Assembly: GCA_910584695.1 (NCBI GenBank)
Contig: CAJUBR010000019.1
Span: forward strand, 1-38,796
Reading direction: 5' to 3'
DNA from: an uncultured Lachnospiraceae bacterium
GTDB lineage: Bacteria > Bacillota > Clostridia > Lachnospirales > Lachnospiraceae
Length of the DNA stretch: 38,796 nt
The notes under the pieces are model-generated. The model was not told the origin of the DNA, searched no databases, and saw only the letters and a list, made by a program, of their open reading frames with translations. The stretch's first letter is position 1; each line of letters begins with the position of its first letter. The position numbers and the translations under genes are program-made. Below are positions 26,333 through 34,891 of this stretch, one piece after another.

Positions 26333-27082
26333 TCAATAAGAGGTATTTACCATTGGAACCCCTATTTTTACATACGTTTTATCCTGCGTTTCGTCATAAG
26401 ACATGACAATCTGGATATTCACCTTTTTATCATTTAAATCCAGATAGGAATCCTCCAGCTTTGTATATCCATATATCGTAAATATATCATCTTTTTTAAT
26501 GGAATCTACCTTTTTTGCCTTTACAATCTTAAAAATTTCTTCTGCCAGACTTCCTGTTTCTTCCGTTATACAATTTCCGTCCTGTTCAATCTCCATTTCA
26601 AGGCTAACCTGTGCCTCTACTCCAATCTCTTTATAAACACGTTTCAGCTTATGATATAAGGAAAATGCATTTTCTGCCTTTTCCCTTGCTTTTATCTCTG
26701 TTACAATATATTGTTCCGGTTCTGTCCCGCTGCTTTGCATACTAATGATTTGTATTGTTGTCACCGCATGCTTTCCCTCTTTGGTCAACAGCATTTTTTG
26801 GAAGTCATCCCCACTTCCGTTAGAAAAACGGTAACCATCCGTAATTCCCAACTTATATGCCAGATTTTCCAGCATTTTCTTTTTCGTACTTTCTGCTATT
26901 TCCATTGTCCCAAAGCATCCATAACCACAAATCGTTTCCTCCACCATTCGGTCCTCTATCACTGAAAATGCAGTCACTGCCCCGGACGGTTCCTTCATCT
27001 TTTCCTGATAATTTACGTATATCTGTATTGCCACAATACTCCATACCACGATCAAAAAACTGATTTTTGCTTTTCTGCTCAC
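26333..27082 (-). CDS. YwmB family secreted protein
   Basis: The product is about 249 aa from a GTG at 27082, chosen because GGGGG lies 8 bases before it. A TTG at 27097 would also be possible but has poor spacing. An N-terminal hydrophobic helix (KISFLIVVWSIVAIQIYV) acts as signal or anchor. The C-terminal half carries the YwmB/DUF1779 pattern (DDIFTIYGYTKLEDSYL, then KVNIQIVMSYDETQDKTYV and IGVPMV). In Bacillus ywmB lies near murAA and encodes an exported protein of unknown function. The start codon region overlaps the terminator of the sppA-RDD unit. Confidence 0.8.
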   Translation of the reverse strand: MSRKAKISFLIVVWSIVAIQIYVNYQEKMKEPSGAVTAFSVIEDRMVEETICGYGCFGTMEIAESTKKKMLENLAYKLGITDGYRFSNGSGDDFQKMLLTKEGKHAVTTIQIISMQSSGTEPEQYIVTEIKAREKAENAFSLYHKLKRVYKEIGVEAQVSLEMEIEQDGNCITEETGSLAEEIFKIVKAKKVDSIKKDDIFTIYGYTKLEDSYLDLNDKKVNIQIVMSYDETQDKTYVKIGVPMVNTSY

Positions 27083-27084
27083 AA

Positions 27085-27128
27085 AAAATGCCCCCAATCC
27101 TTTTTATATATAGGATTGACGGCATTTT
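27085..27128 (-). terminator. Terminator after the sppA-RDD operon
   Basis: On the minus strand AAAATGCC...AATCC pairs with GGATT...GGCATTTT and six T follow. It also overlaps the start region of ywmB, so the same sequence supplies the ywmB ribosome binding site (GGGGG). Confidence 0.8.
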
Positions 27129-27147
27129 CAGATTTATTCACTGTATG

Positions 27148-27936
27148 TTACTCTTCCTTGCCAATATCCGATCCATCCGCAGATATCCGTTCTTCACCCG
27201 GTTCTGCCTGAACCGGATGACTTTCCGTTACCTGAAAAGCGGATGTCTGATGGTAGATCGGTGCCTGATATGCCTGTCCGGCTTGTTCTGCTGACAAAGG
27301 CTGCACCTCTGATTTCTCATTTACCAACATCTGCGGCACAGGCTCTACTTCTGATGTCTCATTTACTGGCATCTGCGGCACAGGCTCTACTACTCTTTGT
27401 GTCTCATTTACAAAGGAAGATGGCACTGCCATACCGACAGTTCCCGCAGGTGCAGGTATTACAGAGTGCATCGGTTTCGCTGATACCGTTTCCATATTCC
27501 TGTATACCACATAGGTATCGCAAAGCATATCGTGAAATCCCTGTTTATCCTTTTGTACCAAAACCGCAAAATAGCCAATACATAATAAGGATGATAGAAA
27601 CCGGCCAACCGTTTCCCTGTATAGAACGTTTAAAAACGTCCACTCTTCTTTGCTTGTTACCACCTCCAGACGAAACATCATTTTACCCGGTGTCGAATGG
27701 GCAAAATAGGTGAGTAACACAAAATATGCTGATATTCCGATATAGCCTAAAACATCCAAAAAATTATAATCAAAAATAAAATTTGCTTTTAATAAATCCA
27801 CTCCACCTGCTGCTGCAATCGAAAACGGCAGCTTTACCATTCCGACAATAAACGCTGCAATGATACTATCAATTGCAAATGCCGCAAATCTTACAAAAAA
27901 ACCTGCACATACTTTATTTTCCAATTGGTTCTGCAT
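27148..27936 (-). CDS. RDD family membrane protein with Pro-rich tail
   Basis: The 262-aa product has an RDD domain at residues ~10-145: AGFFVRFAAFAIDSIIAAF with the Arg and Asp signature, then STPGKMMFRLEVV and GFHDMLCDTYVVYRN. Three membrane helices are visible. The C-terminal ~110 residues are hydrophilic and Pro/Glu/Val-rich with a repeated VNE..EVEPVPQM unit. RDD proteins are small membrane proteins, some tied to sodium/proton exchange, but the role here is unknown. It overlaps the 3' end of sppA by 23 bases, so the two are probably co-translated. Confidence 0.85.
   Translation of the reverse strand: MQNQLENKVCAGFFVRFAAFAIDSIIAAFIVGMVKLPFSIAAAGGVDLLKANFIFDYNFLDVLGYIGISAYFVLLTYFAHSTPGKMMFRLEVVTSKEEWTFLNVLYRETVGRFLSSLLCIGYFAVLVQKDKQGFHDMLCDTYVVYRNMETVSAKPMHSVIPAPAGTVGMAVPSSFVNETQRVVEPVPQMPVNETSEVEPVPQMLVNEKSEVQPLSAEQAGQAYQAPIYHQTSAFQVTESHPVQAEPGEERISADGSDIGKEE
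27315..27412. repeat. Tandem repeat inside the RDD gene (42- and 45-bp units)
   Basis: Units beginning TCTCATTTAC start at 27315, 27357 and 27402. The shared core CATCTGCGGCACAGGCTCTA is conserved between the first two units. They encode VNE/T-type 14- and 15-residue repeats in the cytoplasmic or external tail. Unit number could vary between strains. Confidence 0.8.
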
Positions 27937-28951
27937 AATACATTGGCACCCCGCTTCCTAAATGATTCATCAAATCAACGAGTACCTCGGATTCTGACTT
28001 TTCCTTTGCCGATGCTATAGAACCGAAAAGTCCTGACAGATATCCACCGGTTTGGCTTGGTTCATAAAAATAATCCACACCGCTTTTCTGCTTTACATAA
28101 TCGTTAAATTCTTCAGAAGTCTTAATTCCGTCAATCAGACCATTTTCAACAGCCTGCTTTGCAGTATAAATACGCCCGTCTGCCAGCTTTTTTACATCTG
28201 CCACAGACATATCTCTTCCTTCGGCTACAATCTCCACAAATTGTTCATAATATTCATCAACAACCGACTGATAAATGGCTTTTTGTTCATCCGTCAATGG
28301 TTTTCCGGAACTTCCCATATCCTTATTCTTTGCCGATACGATGTTAACTTCTTTAATTCCCAGCTTTTCATATAATCCGGACATATCATAATTAGACATA
28401 ATCACACCGATTGAACCGGTTGTTGTAATACGGTTTGCATACTCCTCATCTGCTACAGAAGCGATATATACACCACCGGAACAGCAATAGCTCTGCATAT
28501 ATGCCCAAATAGGTCTGTTTGTTTTTTCCTTGTACTCTTTCAATTTCAGATAAAGTTCATCTGCTTCATAAACCGTACCACCCGGTGTATCCATACGCAA
28601 AACAATACCTTTATTATAATTATTGTCGATCAGCTTATCCACATACTGCATTAGCAGATTATGATTATAGCCATCTGTTGTCCCATAAATACTATTTGAA
28701 TTATCAGATGCCTGAATGGTTCCCTCCACAGGTACAACTGCAATAAAATCTCTGGCCGTTGGCATATCTGCTAATGCAAGGGAATCATCCCCATATAATC
28801 CATTCATAAAACTTTCGAAGCCTGATACTGCCTTATCTCCCTCCTTTTGTGCCAGTTTAGAAGACAACGCATTGGTAAGCACGCTGATCACTCCTACTGC
28901 CACAAAAATAATCGCAGCTGCAATAAGACCTGTTGTCTGTTTTTTACTCAT
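27914..28951 (-). CDS. sppA: Signal peptide peptidase SppA (S49 family)
   Basis: This 345-aa membrane-bound serine protease degrades leftover signal peptides. One N-terminal helix (residues ~8-28) is followed by the S49 domain: PVEGTIQ, GIVLRMDTPGGTV and YCCSGGVYIAS with the nucleophile Ser158. The likely catalytic Lys is in AKNKDMGS (K210). The 52-residue spacing matches Bacillus SppA. VADVKKLADGRIYTAKQAVE is the typical C-terminal segment. It is the short Gram-positive form. It is the first gene of a two-gene unit with the RDD protein. Confidence 0.95.
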   Translation of the reverse strand: MSKKQTTGLIAAAIIFVAVGVISVLTNALSSKLAQKEGDKAVSGFESFMNGLYGDDSLALADMPTARDFIAVVPVEGTIQASDNSNSIYGTTDGYNHNLLMQYVDKLIDNNYNKGIVLRMDTPGGTVYEADELYLKLKEYKEKTNRPIWAYMQSYCCSGGVYIASVADEEYANRITTTGSIGVIMSNYDMSGLYEKLGIKEVNIVSAKNKDMGSSGKPLTDEQKAIYQSVVDEYYEQFVEIVAEGRDMSVADVKKLADGRIYTAKQAVENGLIDGIKTSEEFNDYVKQKSGVDYFYEPSQTGGYLSGLFGSIASAKEKSESEVLVDLMNHLGSGVPMYYAEPIGK

Positions 28952-29110
28952 AAATATCTCCTCTTCTTTCTACTCTGTAAATTTAGGTAATTGCGAAACA
29001 GTTATTCTGTGTGATACGTATTGTGAATATACTTAAGCTTTGCCCGCAAGAATAAATTAAGTATAATATAGTTTCCTGTTTTCTACAACCTAAAACGTAA
29101 AAATCATGTA

Positions 29111-29451
29111 TTATCCGTTATATCCCCATTGTTCCAATTTTTGAAACAATGCACTTTTCCATAATAACTTCATAATAAAATCTACAATATAAGAGCATGC
29201 AAGCGAAAGTCCCAATATGAACACAAGCACAAAAACCGGATATTTTACTACAAAAACCAAATCCTTAAAAATAAACAAATAAAAAAACAGTAGAACGGTA
29301 AACAGATGCCCCCTAAAAATCCCAGATAATAGACCAAAGGTACACCCGGCTTTACCCAAATTAACGGACTTCCATACACATCTGCTCCCTTTTTTGCATA
29401 CAAATGTGCAATGACCATTGCCAAAATAGCTATTCCCTGTGCCATCCGCAT
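29111..29451 (-). pseudogene. Acyltransferase (Acyl_transf_3-like) remnant, internally deleted and frameshifted
   Basis: From the ATG at 29451 one frame reads MRMAQGIAILAMVIAHL, then GSPLIWVKPGVPLVYYLGF, the typical N-terminus of membrane acyltransferase family 3 proteins. Near 29290 the coding sense moves to another frame reading FKDLVFVVKYPVFVLVFI and SYIVDFIMKLLW, which looks like the C-terminal membrane helices of the same family. About 200-250 residues between these ends are missing. GGAGATGGG upstream of the ATG is still a good ribosome binding site. The gene appears dead through one internal deletion that also changed frame. Confidence 0.65.
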
Positions 29452-29577
29452 ATCTTTTTTCCCATCTCCATCTCAAAATCCCCTGCAAATATATTATTAA
29501 ATTATTTATGAGAATAGAAAATCCTGCAAAAATAATGATATCTATTGCAGGACTCTCCTCAATCTCATTGTATGGTA

Positions 29578-31128
29578 TTATAACGGTATATTTCCATGTT
29601 TTTTATACGGTCGTGTCACGCTCTTCGTTTTTAATGCATCTAATGCCGCTAATATCTTTGCTTTTGTCTCATCCGGACGGATTACCTCATCCACAAACCC
29701 TCTCTTTGCAGCAATGTAAGGATTTAGGAACGTATCCTCATATTCCGCAATCAGCTCCTGTCTCTTTGCATCTGGATTCTCCGCCGCCTGAATCTGTTTT
29801 CTTCCAACTATATTAATAGCCCCTTCTGCTCCCATAACTGCAATCTCTGCAATCGGCCATGCAAATACAATATCCGCTCCCATCAATTTGGAGTTCATTG
29901 CAATATACGCACCGCCATAGGCTTTTCGCATAATCAGGGAAATCTTCGGTACAGTGGCTTCAGAATATGCATATAAAAGCTTCGCTCCATGACGGATAAT
30001 TCCATTGTGCTCCTGCTCCGAACCCGGTAAAAATGCCGGCACATCGATAAGGGAAACAAGCGGAATATTAAAGCAGTCACAAAAACGAATAAACCGGGCC
30101 ATTTTATCCGAAGCATCAATATCCAGAGAACCTCCTTTGAAATTTGCCTGATTACAGACAAAACCAACAGTACTTCCTTCCATCCTGCCAAAACCGACTA
30201 CTGCATTTTTTGCCCAGTTTTTCTGCACTTCAAAAAAACTGTTACGGTCAACCATTGCATTTATGACCTCATGTACATCATATGATTTCTTTTTATTATC
30301 AGGAACAATATTTACCAAATTCTTACAATGATCTATGCTCTTTCCTGCTTTAACCGGAAGCTCAGCCTGGTTATGATCCGGAAGATAGGAAAGCAATTCC
30401 CTTACCCCGCCTAAACAATTCTTCTCGCTCTTATAAAGGAAATGTGCAACACCCGACTTCGTTGCATGAGCCATAGCACCGCCTAATTCCTCTGCAGACA
30501 ACTCTTCCCCAATTACCGTTTTTACAACCTGTGGTCCGGTAATAAACATTTTACTAATCTCATCCACCACAAAAATAAAATCACAAATTGCAGGGGAATA
30601 GCAGGCACCGCCAGAGCATGGTCCTAAAATAACCGTAATCTGGGGAATCACACCAGATGCAATGGTATTGCGCTCAAAAATTCCGGAATATCCACTTAGG
30701 GAATCAATCCCTTCCTCAATTCTGGCTCCACCGCTGTCATTAATGGTTACAATCGGGCATTTCATTTTCAATGCCATATCCTGCAAATGTACAATTTTGC
30801 GGGAATGGTATTCCCCAAGACTTCCCCCAATTACCGTAAAATCCTCCGAAGATGCAAATACGGTTCTTCCATTGATCTTGCCATATCCGGTTACAACTCC
30901 ATCTCCCGGCACCCGCTTCTTGTCCAGTCCAAAATCATTAATACGGGATTCTACCAGATCGTCCACTTCCACAAATGTACCTTTGTCAAATAATATATCT
31001 AATCTCTCTCGTGCTGTTAGTTTACCTTTCTCATGCTGTTTATCAATCGCAGCCTGTCCACCGCCTAATGCTGCCTGACTGCGGCGGCTCTCTAAATCTT
31101 CAATCGCTTCGTTCCAATCCAAAATCAT
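29578..31128 (-). CDS. Biotin-dependent carboxyltransferase subunit (MmdA/PccB-like)
   Basis: This ~516-aa protein is a carboxyltransferase of the propionyl-CoA carboxylase beta / methylmalonyl-CoA decarboxylase alpha family. Both crotonase-like halves are present. The N half has GKLTARERLDILFD, DSGGARIEEGIDSLSGY and GPCSGGACYSPA; the C half has DVPAFLPGSEQEHNGIIRHG, RKAYGGAYIAM and GAEGAINIV. No biotin carrier, beta or gamma subunit is encoded nearby. The start is unclear: AGGAGG lies only 2 bases before the ATG at 31128 but 8 bases before a TTG at 31122. A TTG at 31158 lacks a ribosome binding site. It may work with a partner set elsewhere. Confidence 0.9.
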   Translation of the reverse strand: MILDWNEAIEDLESRRSQAALGGGQAAIDKQHEKGKLTARERLDILFDKGTFVEVDDLVESRINDFGLDKKRVPGDGVVTGYGKINGRTVFASSEDFTVIGGSLGEYHSRKIVHLQDMALKMKCPIVTINDSGGARIEEGIDSLSGYSGIFERNTIASGVIPQITVILGPCSGGACYSPAICDFIFVVDEISKMFITGPQVVKTVIGEELSAEELGGAMAHATKSGVAHFLYKSEKNCLGGVRELLSYLPDHNQAELPVKAGKSIDHCKNLVNIVPDNKKKSYDVHEVINAMVDRNSFFEVQKNWAKNAVVGFGRMEGSTVGFVCNQANFKGGSLDIDASDKMARFIRFCDCFNIPLVSLIDVPAFLPGSEQEHNGIIRHGAKLLYAYSEATVPKISLIMRKAYGGAYIAMNSKLMGADIVFAWPIAEIAVMGAEGAINIVGRKQIQAAENPDAKRQELIAEYEDTFLNPYIAAKRGFVDEVIRPDETKAKILAALDALKTKSVTRPYKKHGNIPL

Positions 31129-31191
31129 TACCTCCTGTAAAGAAACTGTTTTTGTCAACTGCTTGTGATTCCCACGGGCAGTGACAAATCA

Positions 31192-31220
31192 ACTATACAC
31201 TATTCAACAGACTCTTTCAA
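31192..31220 (-). promoter_or_regulatory. Promoter of the carboxyltransferase gene
   Basis: On the minus strand TTGAAA (31215-31220) and TATAGT (31192-31197) are separated by 17 bases, about 65 bases before the start codon. Confidence 0.65.
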
Positions 31221-31288
31221 GAAATTTGGTAATTATAGACAAGAGTTGCAAATTGTTGTTATGATATATGTATTTCCGTATAATTTCC

Positions 31289-31318
31289 TTGAGTTTGCCG
31301 TATAGGATATGCTACAAT
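31289..31318 (+). promoter_or_regulatory. Promoter of the HipA-like kinase gene
   Basis: TTGAGT (31289-31294), an 18-base spacer and TACAAT (31313-31318) with an upstream TGC (extended -10) lie about 50 bases before the start codon. Confidence 0.6.
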
Positions 31319-31367
31319 GAAAATACTTTAAATATGGGAGTATTTTACCGGAAAGGAGATGAATTCC

Positions 31368-32480
31368 ATGACCAGCACCTATCTTTTAATGAATAAAAAC
31401 CGCCCCCTGCTTTCCTTCTACCCGGAAGAGACAATTAGCGGTTTCCCTGAATTAAAGGAATATAAACGCTTTATAGACCAGACACTATTACCTCCCCGTT
31501 TTTCAGATATTCAAACTTGGGTTACCAACCGAAACTATGCCAAGCACAAGGAACACCTGCAGGGTTGGCTGCATGAATGGGGAATTGACAATGCGGTGGG
31601 ATTTTTGGATATTACGCATGCTCTATCCTTAAATGATTCTCTCTGGGTAAAAAAAGAAAATTCCGACCTAAGCTGGGAACAGGTAAACCTTTACCAAAAT
31701 GAATTTACGGATGTGGTATCCGTCACTGCATTTGAAACCGGACTCCATGGATTAAAACTGTCTACCACCTCCCCGGAATTTACATCGGAAGGCTCCTTTG
31801 AGAAATTCTGGACAAAAGAAACAGATGGCATCTACCTTTACAAAAAAGGCAGTTCCGGCTTTGCCAATGCCGGGTTGGAATCCTACTCTGAATATTATGC
31901 CTCCCAGTTATCTGCAAAAATTTGTAACAGCTTTGTTCCATATGACATTGTAAAGTTTAAAAAAAGTATTGTATCCAAATGTAAAATGTTTACCAGTGAA
32001 CAGGAAGGCTTTATTCCAATCTACAAATTTTTAGATTCTGAAAAAGTATACAGCTATCCCCAACTAATTGCCTTTTGTCAACAATACGGCTGCGAAGAGG
32101 ACTTTCGGCGTATGATCATTCTCGATGCTGTCATCTTTAATGTAGACCGGCATCTGGGAAACTTTGGATTTATTGTAGATAATGATACCTTTGAAATTCT
32201 CCGGTTTGCTCCGGTATTTGACCACAATATGGCATTACTGGCAAGAGCCATGCAGTCAGATTTAGATGATTTTGAACATTATTACTGGACACTCAGCCAT
32301 AAAATCGACGGCGAATTTGTAGATGTTGCAAAAAAACTGCTGACACCGGCAATACGCAAAGATGTAGAAGAACTAACAGACTTTCAGTTTACAGAAGATG
32401 CACATTACAATCTTCCTGCCAAACGGTTAGAATTCCTGTCAAAGGCTGTCCGCAACCAGATACGAGGGATTCTTAGTTAA
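31368..32480 (+). CDS. HipA-like serine/threonine kinase, solitary
   Basis: The product is 370 aa from the ATG at 31368. AAGGAG lies 9 bases upstream of it, while an ATG at 31359 abuts the ribosome binding site. The C-terminal half contains the HipA-type catalytic core near residues 250-285: DAVIFNVDRHLGNFGF (catalytic Asp) and APVFDHN (metal-binding Asp). The N-terminal part (residues 1-100) is not recognisable as HipA N-domain. HipA kinases phosphorylate aminoacyl-tRNA synthetases or other targets and usually pair with a HipB DNA-binding antitoxin. No such gene adjoins it. The XRE gene at 38132 is far away and opposite. It may be a regulatory kinase unrelated to toxin-antitoxin function. 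Confidence 0.8.
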   Translation: MTSTYLLMNKNRPLLSFYPEETISGFPELKEYKRFIDQTLLPPRFSDIQTWVTNRNYAKHKEHLQGWLHEWGIDNAVGFLDITHALSLNDSLWVKKENSDLSWEQVNLYQNEFTDVVSVTAFETGLHGLKLSTTSPEFTSEGSFEKFWTKETDGIYLYKKGSSGFANAGLESYSEYYASQLSAKICNSFVPYDIVKFKKSIVSKCKMFTSEQEGFIPIYKFLDSEKVYSYPQLIAFCQQYGCEEDFRRMIILDAVIFNVDRHLGNFGFIVDNDTFEILRFAPVFDHNMALLARAMQSDLDDFEHYYWTLSHKIDGEFVDVAKKLLTPAIRKDVEELTDFQFTEDAHYNLPAKRLEFLSKAVRNQIRGILS

Positions 32481-32488
32481 AATCATAT

Positions 32489-32560
32489 GTAACTATTCAG
32501 CCTTCGGCTTCATAGTTACGGACTTTGCAACAAGTGCAAAGTCCTAGGCTGAACTGTTAC
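32489..32560. repeat. Stem-loop repeat, family B, copy 2
   Basis: GTAACTAT..AGCC-TTC-GGCT..ATAGTTAC (32489-32519) is followed by GGACTTTGC...GCAAAGTCC (32520-32544) and AGGCTGAACTGTTAC. The outer ends can also pair with each other (GTAAC.. TTCAGCCT with AGGCTGAA..GTTAC), giving a cloverleaf alternative. The first hairpin matches 21293-21322 in reverse. It lies between the kinase and glycosyltransferase genes. Confidence 0.75.
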
Positions 32561-32586
32561 AATCATATTACAATTTGGAGGCATTT

Positions 32587-33612
32587 ATGGAAAAAAAAAT
32601 CAGTATTATCATTCCCTGCTATAACGTAGAAGCTTATCTGGACCGATGCTTTGAAAGCCTTATACATCAGACTCTCGGCTTTGAACAGATAGAACTTATT
32701 TTTGTAAACGATGCTTCCACAGACGGCACATTAAATAAATTAACCGCATTGGAATCCCGGTATCCGGATAATATCATTATTATTAATTTTACGGAAAACC
32801 GTCGTCAGGGCACCGCCAGAAATGCAGCATTGGAATATGCTTCTGCCCCGTATATCGGCTATGTGGATTCTGATGACTGGGTAGAACCTTCCATGTTTGA
32901 AAAAATGATTGCCGCCATTGAAACACATGACTGCGATTTCGTAGAATGCCGTTGGGATCTGGCACGGGACGAAAAACATAAAAGCCCTGTCAAAAAACTG
33001 GGCAAACCCGGTTATCTTGATTTAAGTAACACATTGGTGAAACAGGAATTTATCGGCGTCCAGATTGGACTTACCGCATTATGGAATAAAGTTTTTAAAA
33101 AATCCTTCCTTATAGAAAATGACATATTTTGTCCGGAGCAAATCCGGTATGAAGATATTTTTTTCTGTTATCTGGCTTTCCTATACGCAAAATCCTATTA
33201 CCGGATTGATGAAGAACTTTATCATTACTTTGTAAATCCAGTCGGTACCGTCCAAAGCCGCAGTCAGGAGTACCAGTTTGATAAAATGGATATTGCACTG
33301 GGATTTCTACAGACCTGCAGAGAACGTGGACTAACGAAAGAATATAAAGATGCCATTGAATGGATGTTTTTGGAAAAATACTATGTTTATATGCTTTGGG
33401 AAGTATTTAAAGAATTTCCCGAACGTTCCTATTCCTGCTACCTGCAGATGAAAGAAACAATTTATGAACTGGTCCCAGACTATAAGACAAATCCATACCG
33501 CAGCTTTGAAGGGAATGAATTTGACCATGTGATGTTAAACCTGTTGGATTATCCGCTGGACGAAAAAACATTTCTGGGGTTACGGGATGAGATGTTGAGG
33601 AAGATGGGGTAA
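32587..33612 (+). CDS. Family 2 glycosyltransferase
   Basis: The product is 341 aa from the ATG at 32587 (GGAGG 5 bases upstream). A GT-A fold starts with ISIIIPCYNVEAYLDRCFESL. IELIFVNDASTDGT follows, then GTARNAALEYASAPYIGYVDSDDW, where DSDD provides the DxD-type metal site. RYEDIFFCYLAF supplies the later acidic motif. It is a cytoplasmic transferase of a nucleotide sugar onto a lipid or polymer acceptor. No polysaccharide cluster surrounds it, so the acceptor cannot be inferred. It follows the HipA-like kinase gene after a stem-loop repeat, so the two may share a transcript. Confidence 0.9.
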   Translation: MEKKISIIIPCYNVEAYLDRCFESLIHQTLGFEQIELIFVNDASTDGTLNKLTALESRYPDNIIIINFTENRRQGTARNAALEYASAPYIGYVDSDDWVEPSMFEKMIAAIETHDCDFVECRWDLARDEKHKSPVKKLGKPGYLDLSNTLVKQEFIGVQIGLTALWNKVFKKSFLIENDIFCPEQIRYEDIFFCYLAFLYAKSYYRIDEELYHYFVNPVGTVQSRSQEYQFDKMDIALGFLQTCRERGLTKEYKDAIEWMFLEKYYVYMLWEVFKEFPERSYSCYLQMKETIYELVPDYKTNPYRSFEGNEFDHVMLNLLDYPLDEKTFLGLRDEMLRKMG

Positions 33613-33873
33613 CCTTGCAACCCTATCTTCCAACCGTCCATTTTCAACTATTTAAGTCAATTCTTTATAGTTTAAAACCAATTATCTTTCAACATTCCAT
33701 ACACAATATATCTTAAACATATCGTCTCTGTCAGCAATTATTGCATACATGTTTATTTTTCCCCATTATAAAATACCTCATATGTGTAATGTTTCTATCC
33801 TTTCCTGTGTGGTACATTAATTGTACGCTTTACTTCGGAGAAAAACGTAATAAAAAATAAGGAGGATATGAAT

Positions 33874-34761
33874 ATGTTTAACCCAGGACAGGAAATATCA
33901 ACAATTGATTTTGGTGCAATTATAGGAGGTTCCCTGAACGCCGTAATCACTGCACAAAGTCAGTCAGCTAATACAACAGTTGACTTCATCAAAAATGTAG
34001 GTTTTAACACAAGCATCACAAAGGACGAAAACGGAAATGAGGTAGAATCACATACACCTATCGGTGTAGCATTTACCTATGATAAAGTGACTTCACCAGC
34101 ACAGATTGTGACGGACCGGACATACACCGTTAGTGTAGTTAATGGTGGTTCCAATTATACAAAAGGAACAAATAAAGATTATCATTTAATGGCCGGTGTA
34201 CAGAGACTGGATATTGATAAAATAGAATTTGACGAAACCACTAAGGCAGTAAAGAGCATTGGCTTACAGAAAGTACCAGACTCCGTTGAACTTGCCAACG
34301 GGCAGACACTTAATCTGGTTTATGATGGAGATGGCACAAATGAAGGTACTGGTGCAGAACTACAGTTAGTAGTTGATGAAAAAACGACATCTGTTCCTGC
34401 CGTTGTACAAAAAATGCAAATTCAGGTTCCAATTCTTACCATGATGCCGATTCCATTTATTAAAATTGCACATGCAGATATTGACTTCAATGTAAAGATT
34501 AATTCTGTAAGCAATACCAGCAATACCTCAACATCAAATACAAAAGTAGATGCAAGCCACAGAAACTCATTCTTTGGCAGAACCCAATTAAGTGCATCTT
34601 TCTCAAATCAGAAGAGCAGCAGCAGCTCTGAGGAGGTTAAAAAGGATTATTCCCTGAATATCAGTATCCATGCAGTACAGGATGATATGCCAGCCGGTGT
34701 GTCACGCATTCTTGATATTTTAGAAGAATCCGTAAGCTCTACCCCTGTGGCAACAGCATAA
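33874..34761 (+). CDS. DUF2589-domain protein
   Basis: The product is 295 aa from the ATG at 33874. GGAGG lies 8 bases upstream, while an ATG at 33868 is too close to it. The N-terminus has IDFGAIIGGSLNAVITAQSQSA and FIKNVGF. A central stretch holds MPIPFIKIAHADIDFNVKI. A Ser/Asn-rich linker (NTSNTSTSN) leads to SLNISIHAVQDDMPAGVSRIL. These are the hallmarks of DUF2589, a beta-rich family of unknown function. Residues ~60-180 (YTVSVVNGGSNYTKGTNKD...) look like an inserted domain. No signal peptide or membrane helix is visible. It is the first gene of the cassette running to 37912 and has a palindrome GTACATTAATTGTAC at 33812-33826 upstream. Confidence 0.78.
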   Translation: MFNPGQEISTIDFGAIIGGSLNAVITAQSQSANTTVDFIKNVGFNTSITKDENGNEVESHTPIGVAFTYDKVTSPAQIVTDRTYTVSVVNGGSNYTKGTNKDYHLMAGVQRLDIDKIEFDETTKAVKSIGLQKVPDSVELANGQTLNLVYDGDGTNEGTGAELQLVVDEKTTSVPAVVQKMQIQVPILTMMPIPFIKIAHADIDFNVKINSVSNTSNTSTSNTKVDASHRNSFFGRTQLSASFSNQKSSSSSEEVKKDYSLNISIHAVQDDMPAGVSRILDILEESVSSTPVATA

Positions 34762-34780
34762 ATTATAGCTGAAAATAAAA

Positions 34781-34816
34781 GGTCCTCTGAATGCCCAAAA
34801 AGCATTTTAGAGGACC
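34781..34816. promoter_or_regulatory. Intergenic hairpin within the DUF2589 cassette
   Basis: GGTCCTCT...ATGC pairs with GCAT...AGAGGACC. The T-rich side lies on the minus strand, so on the plus strand it is more likely an mRNA-stabilising or attenuating hairpin than a simple terminator. It lies 20 bases after the DUF2589 stop codon. Confidence 0.55.
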
Positions 34817-34891
34817 GGAATTACTATCTATACAGAAAAAAATTTACAGAACAAATCCTAATTTCTGTAGATATCAGGAAGGAGTATACCA

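Noticed and set aside
31368..32480. A HipBA toxin-antitoxin module
   Set aside because: No HipB-like gene is adjacent. The XRE gene at 38132 is 5.6 kb away, on the other strand and has its own operator.
33741..33772. TTGCAT ... TATAAA as promoter of the DUF2589 gene
   Set aside because: The spacing is 20 bases and the -35 match is poor, so I do not report it as a promoter.
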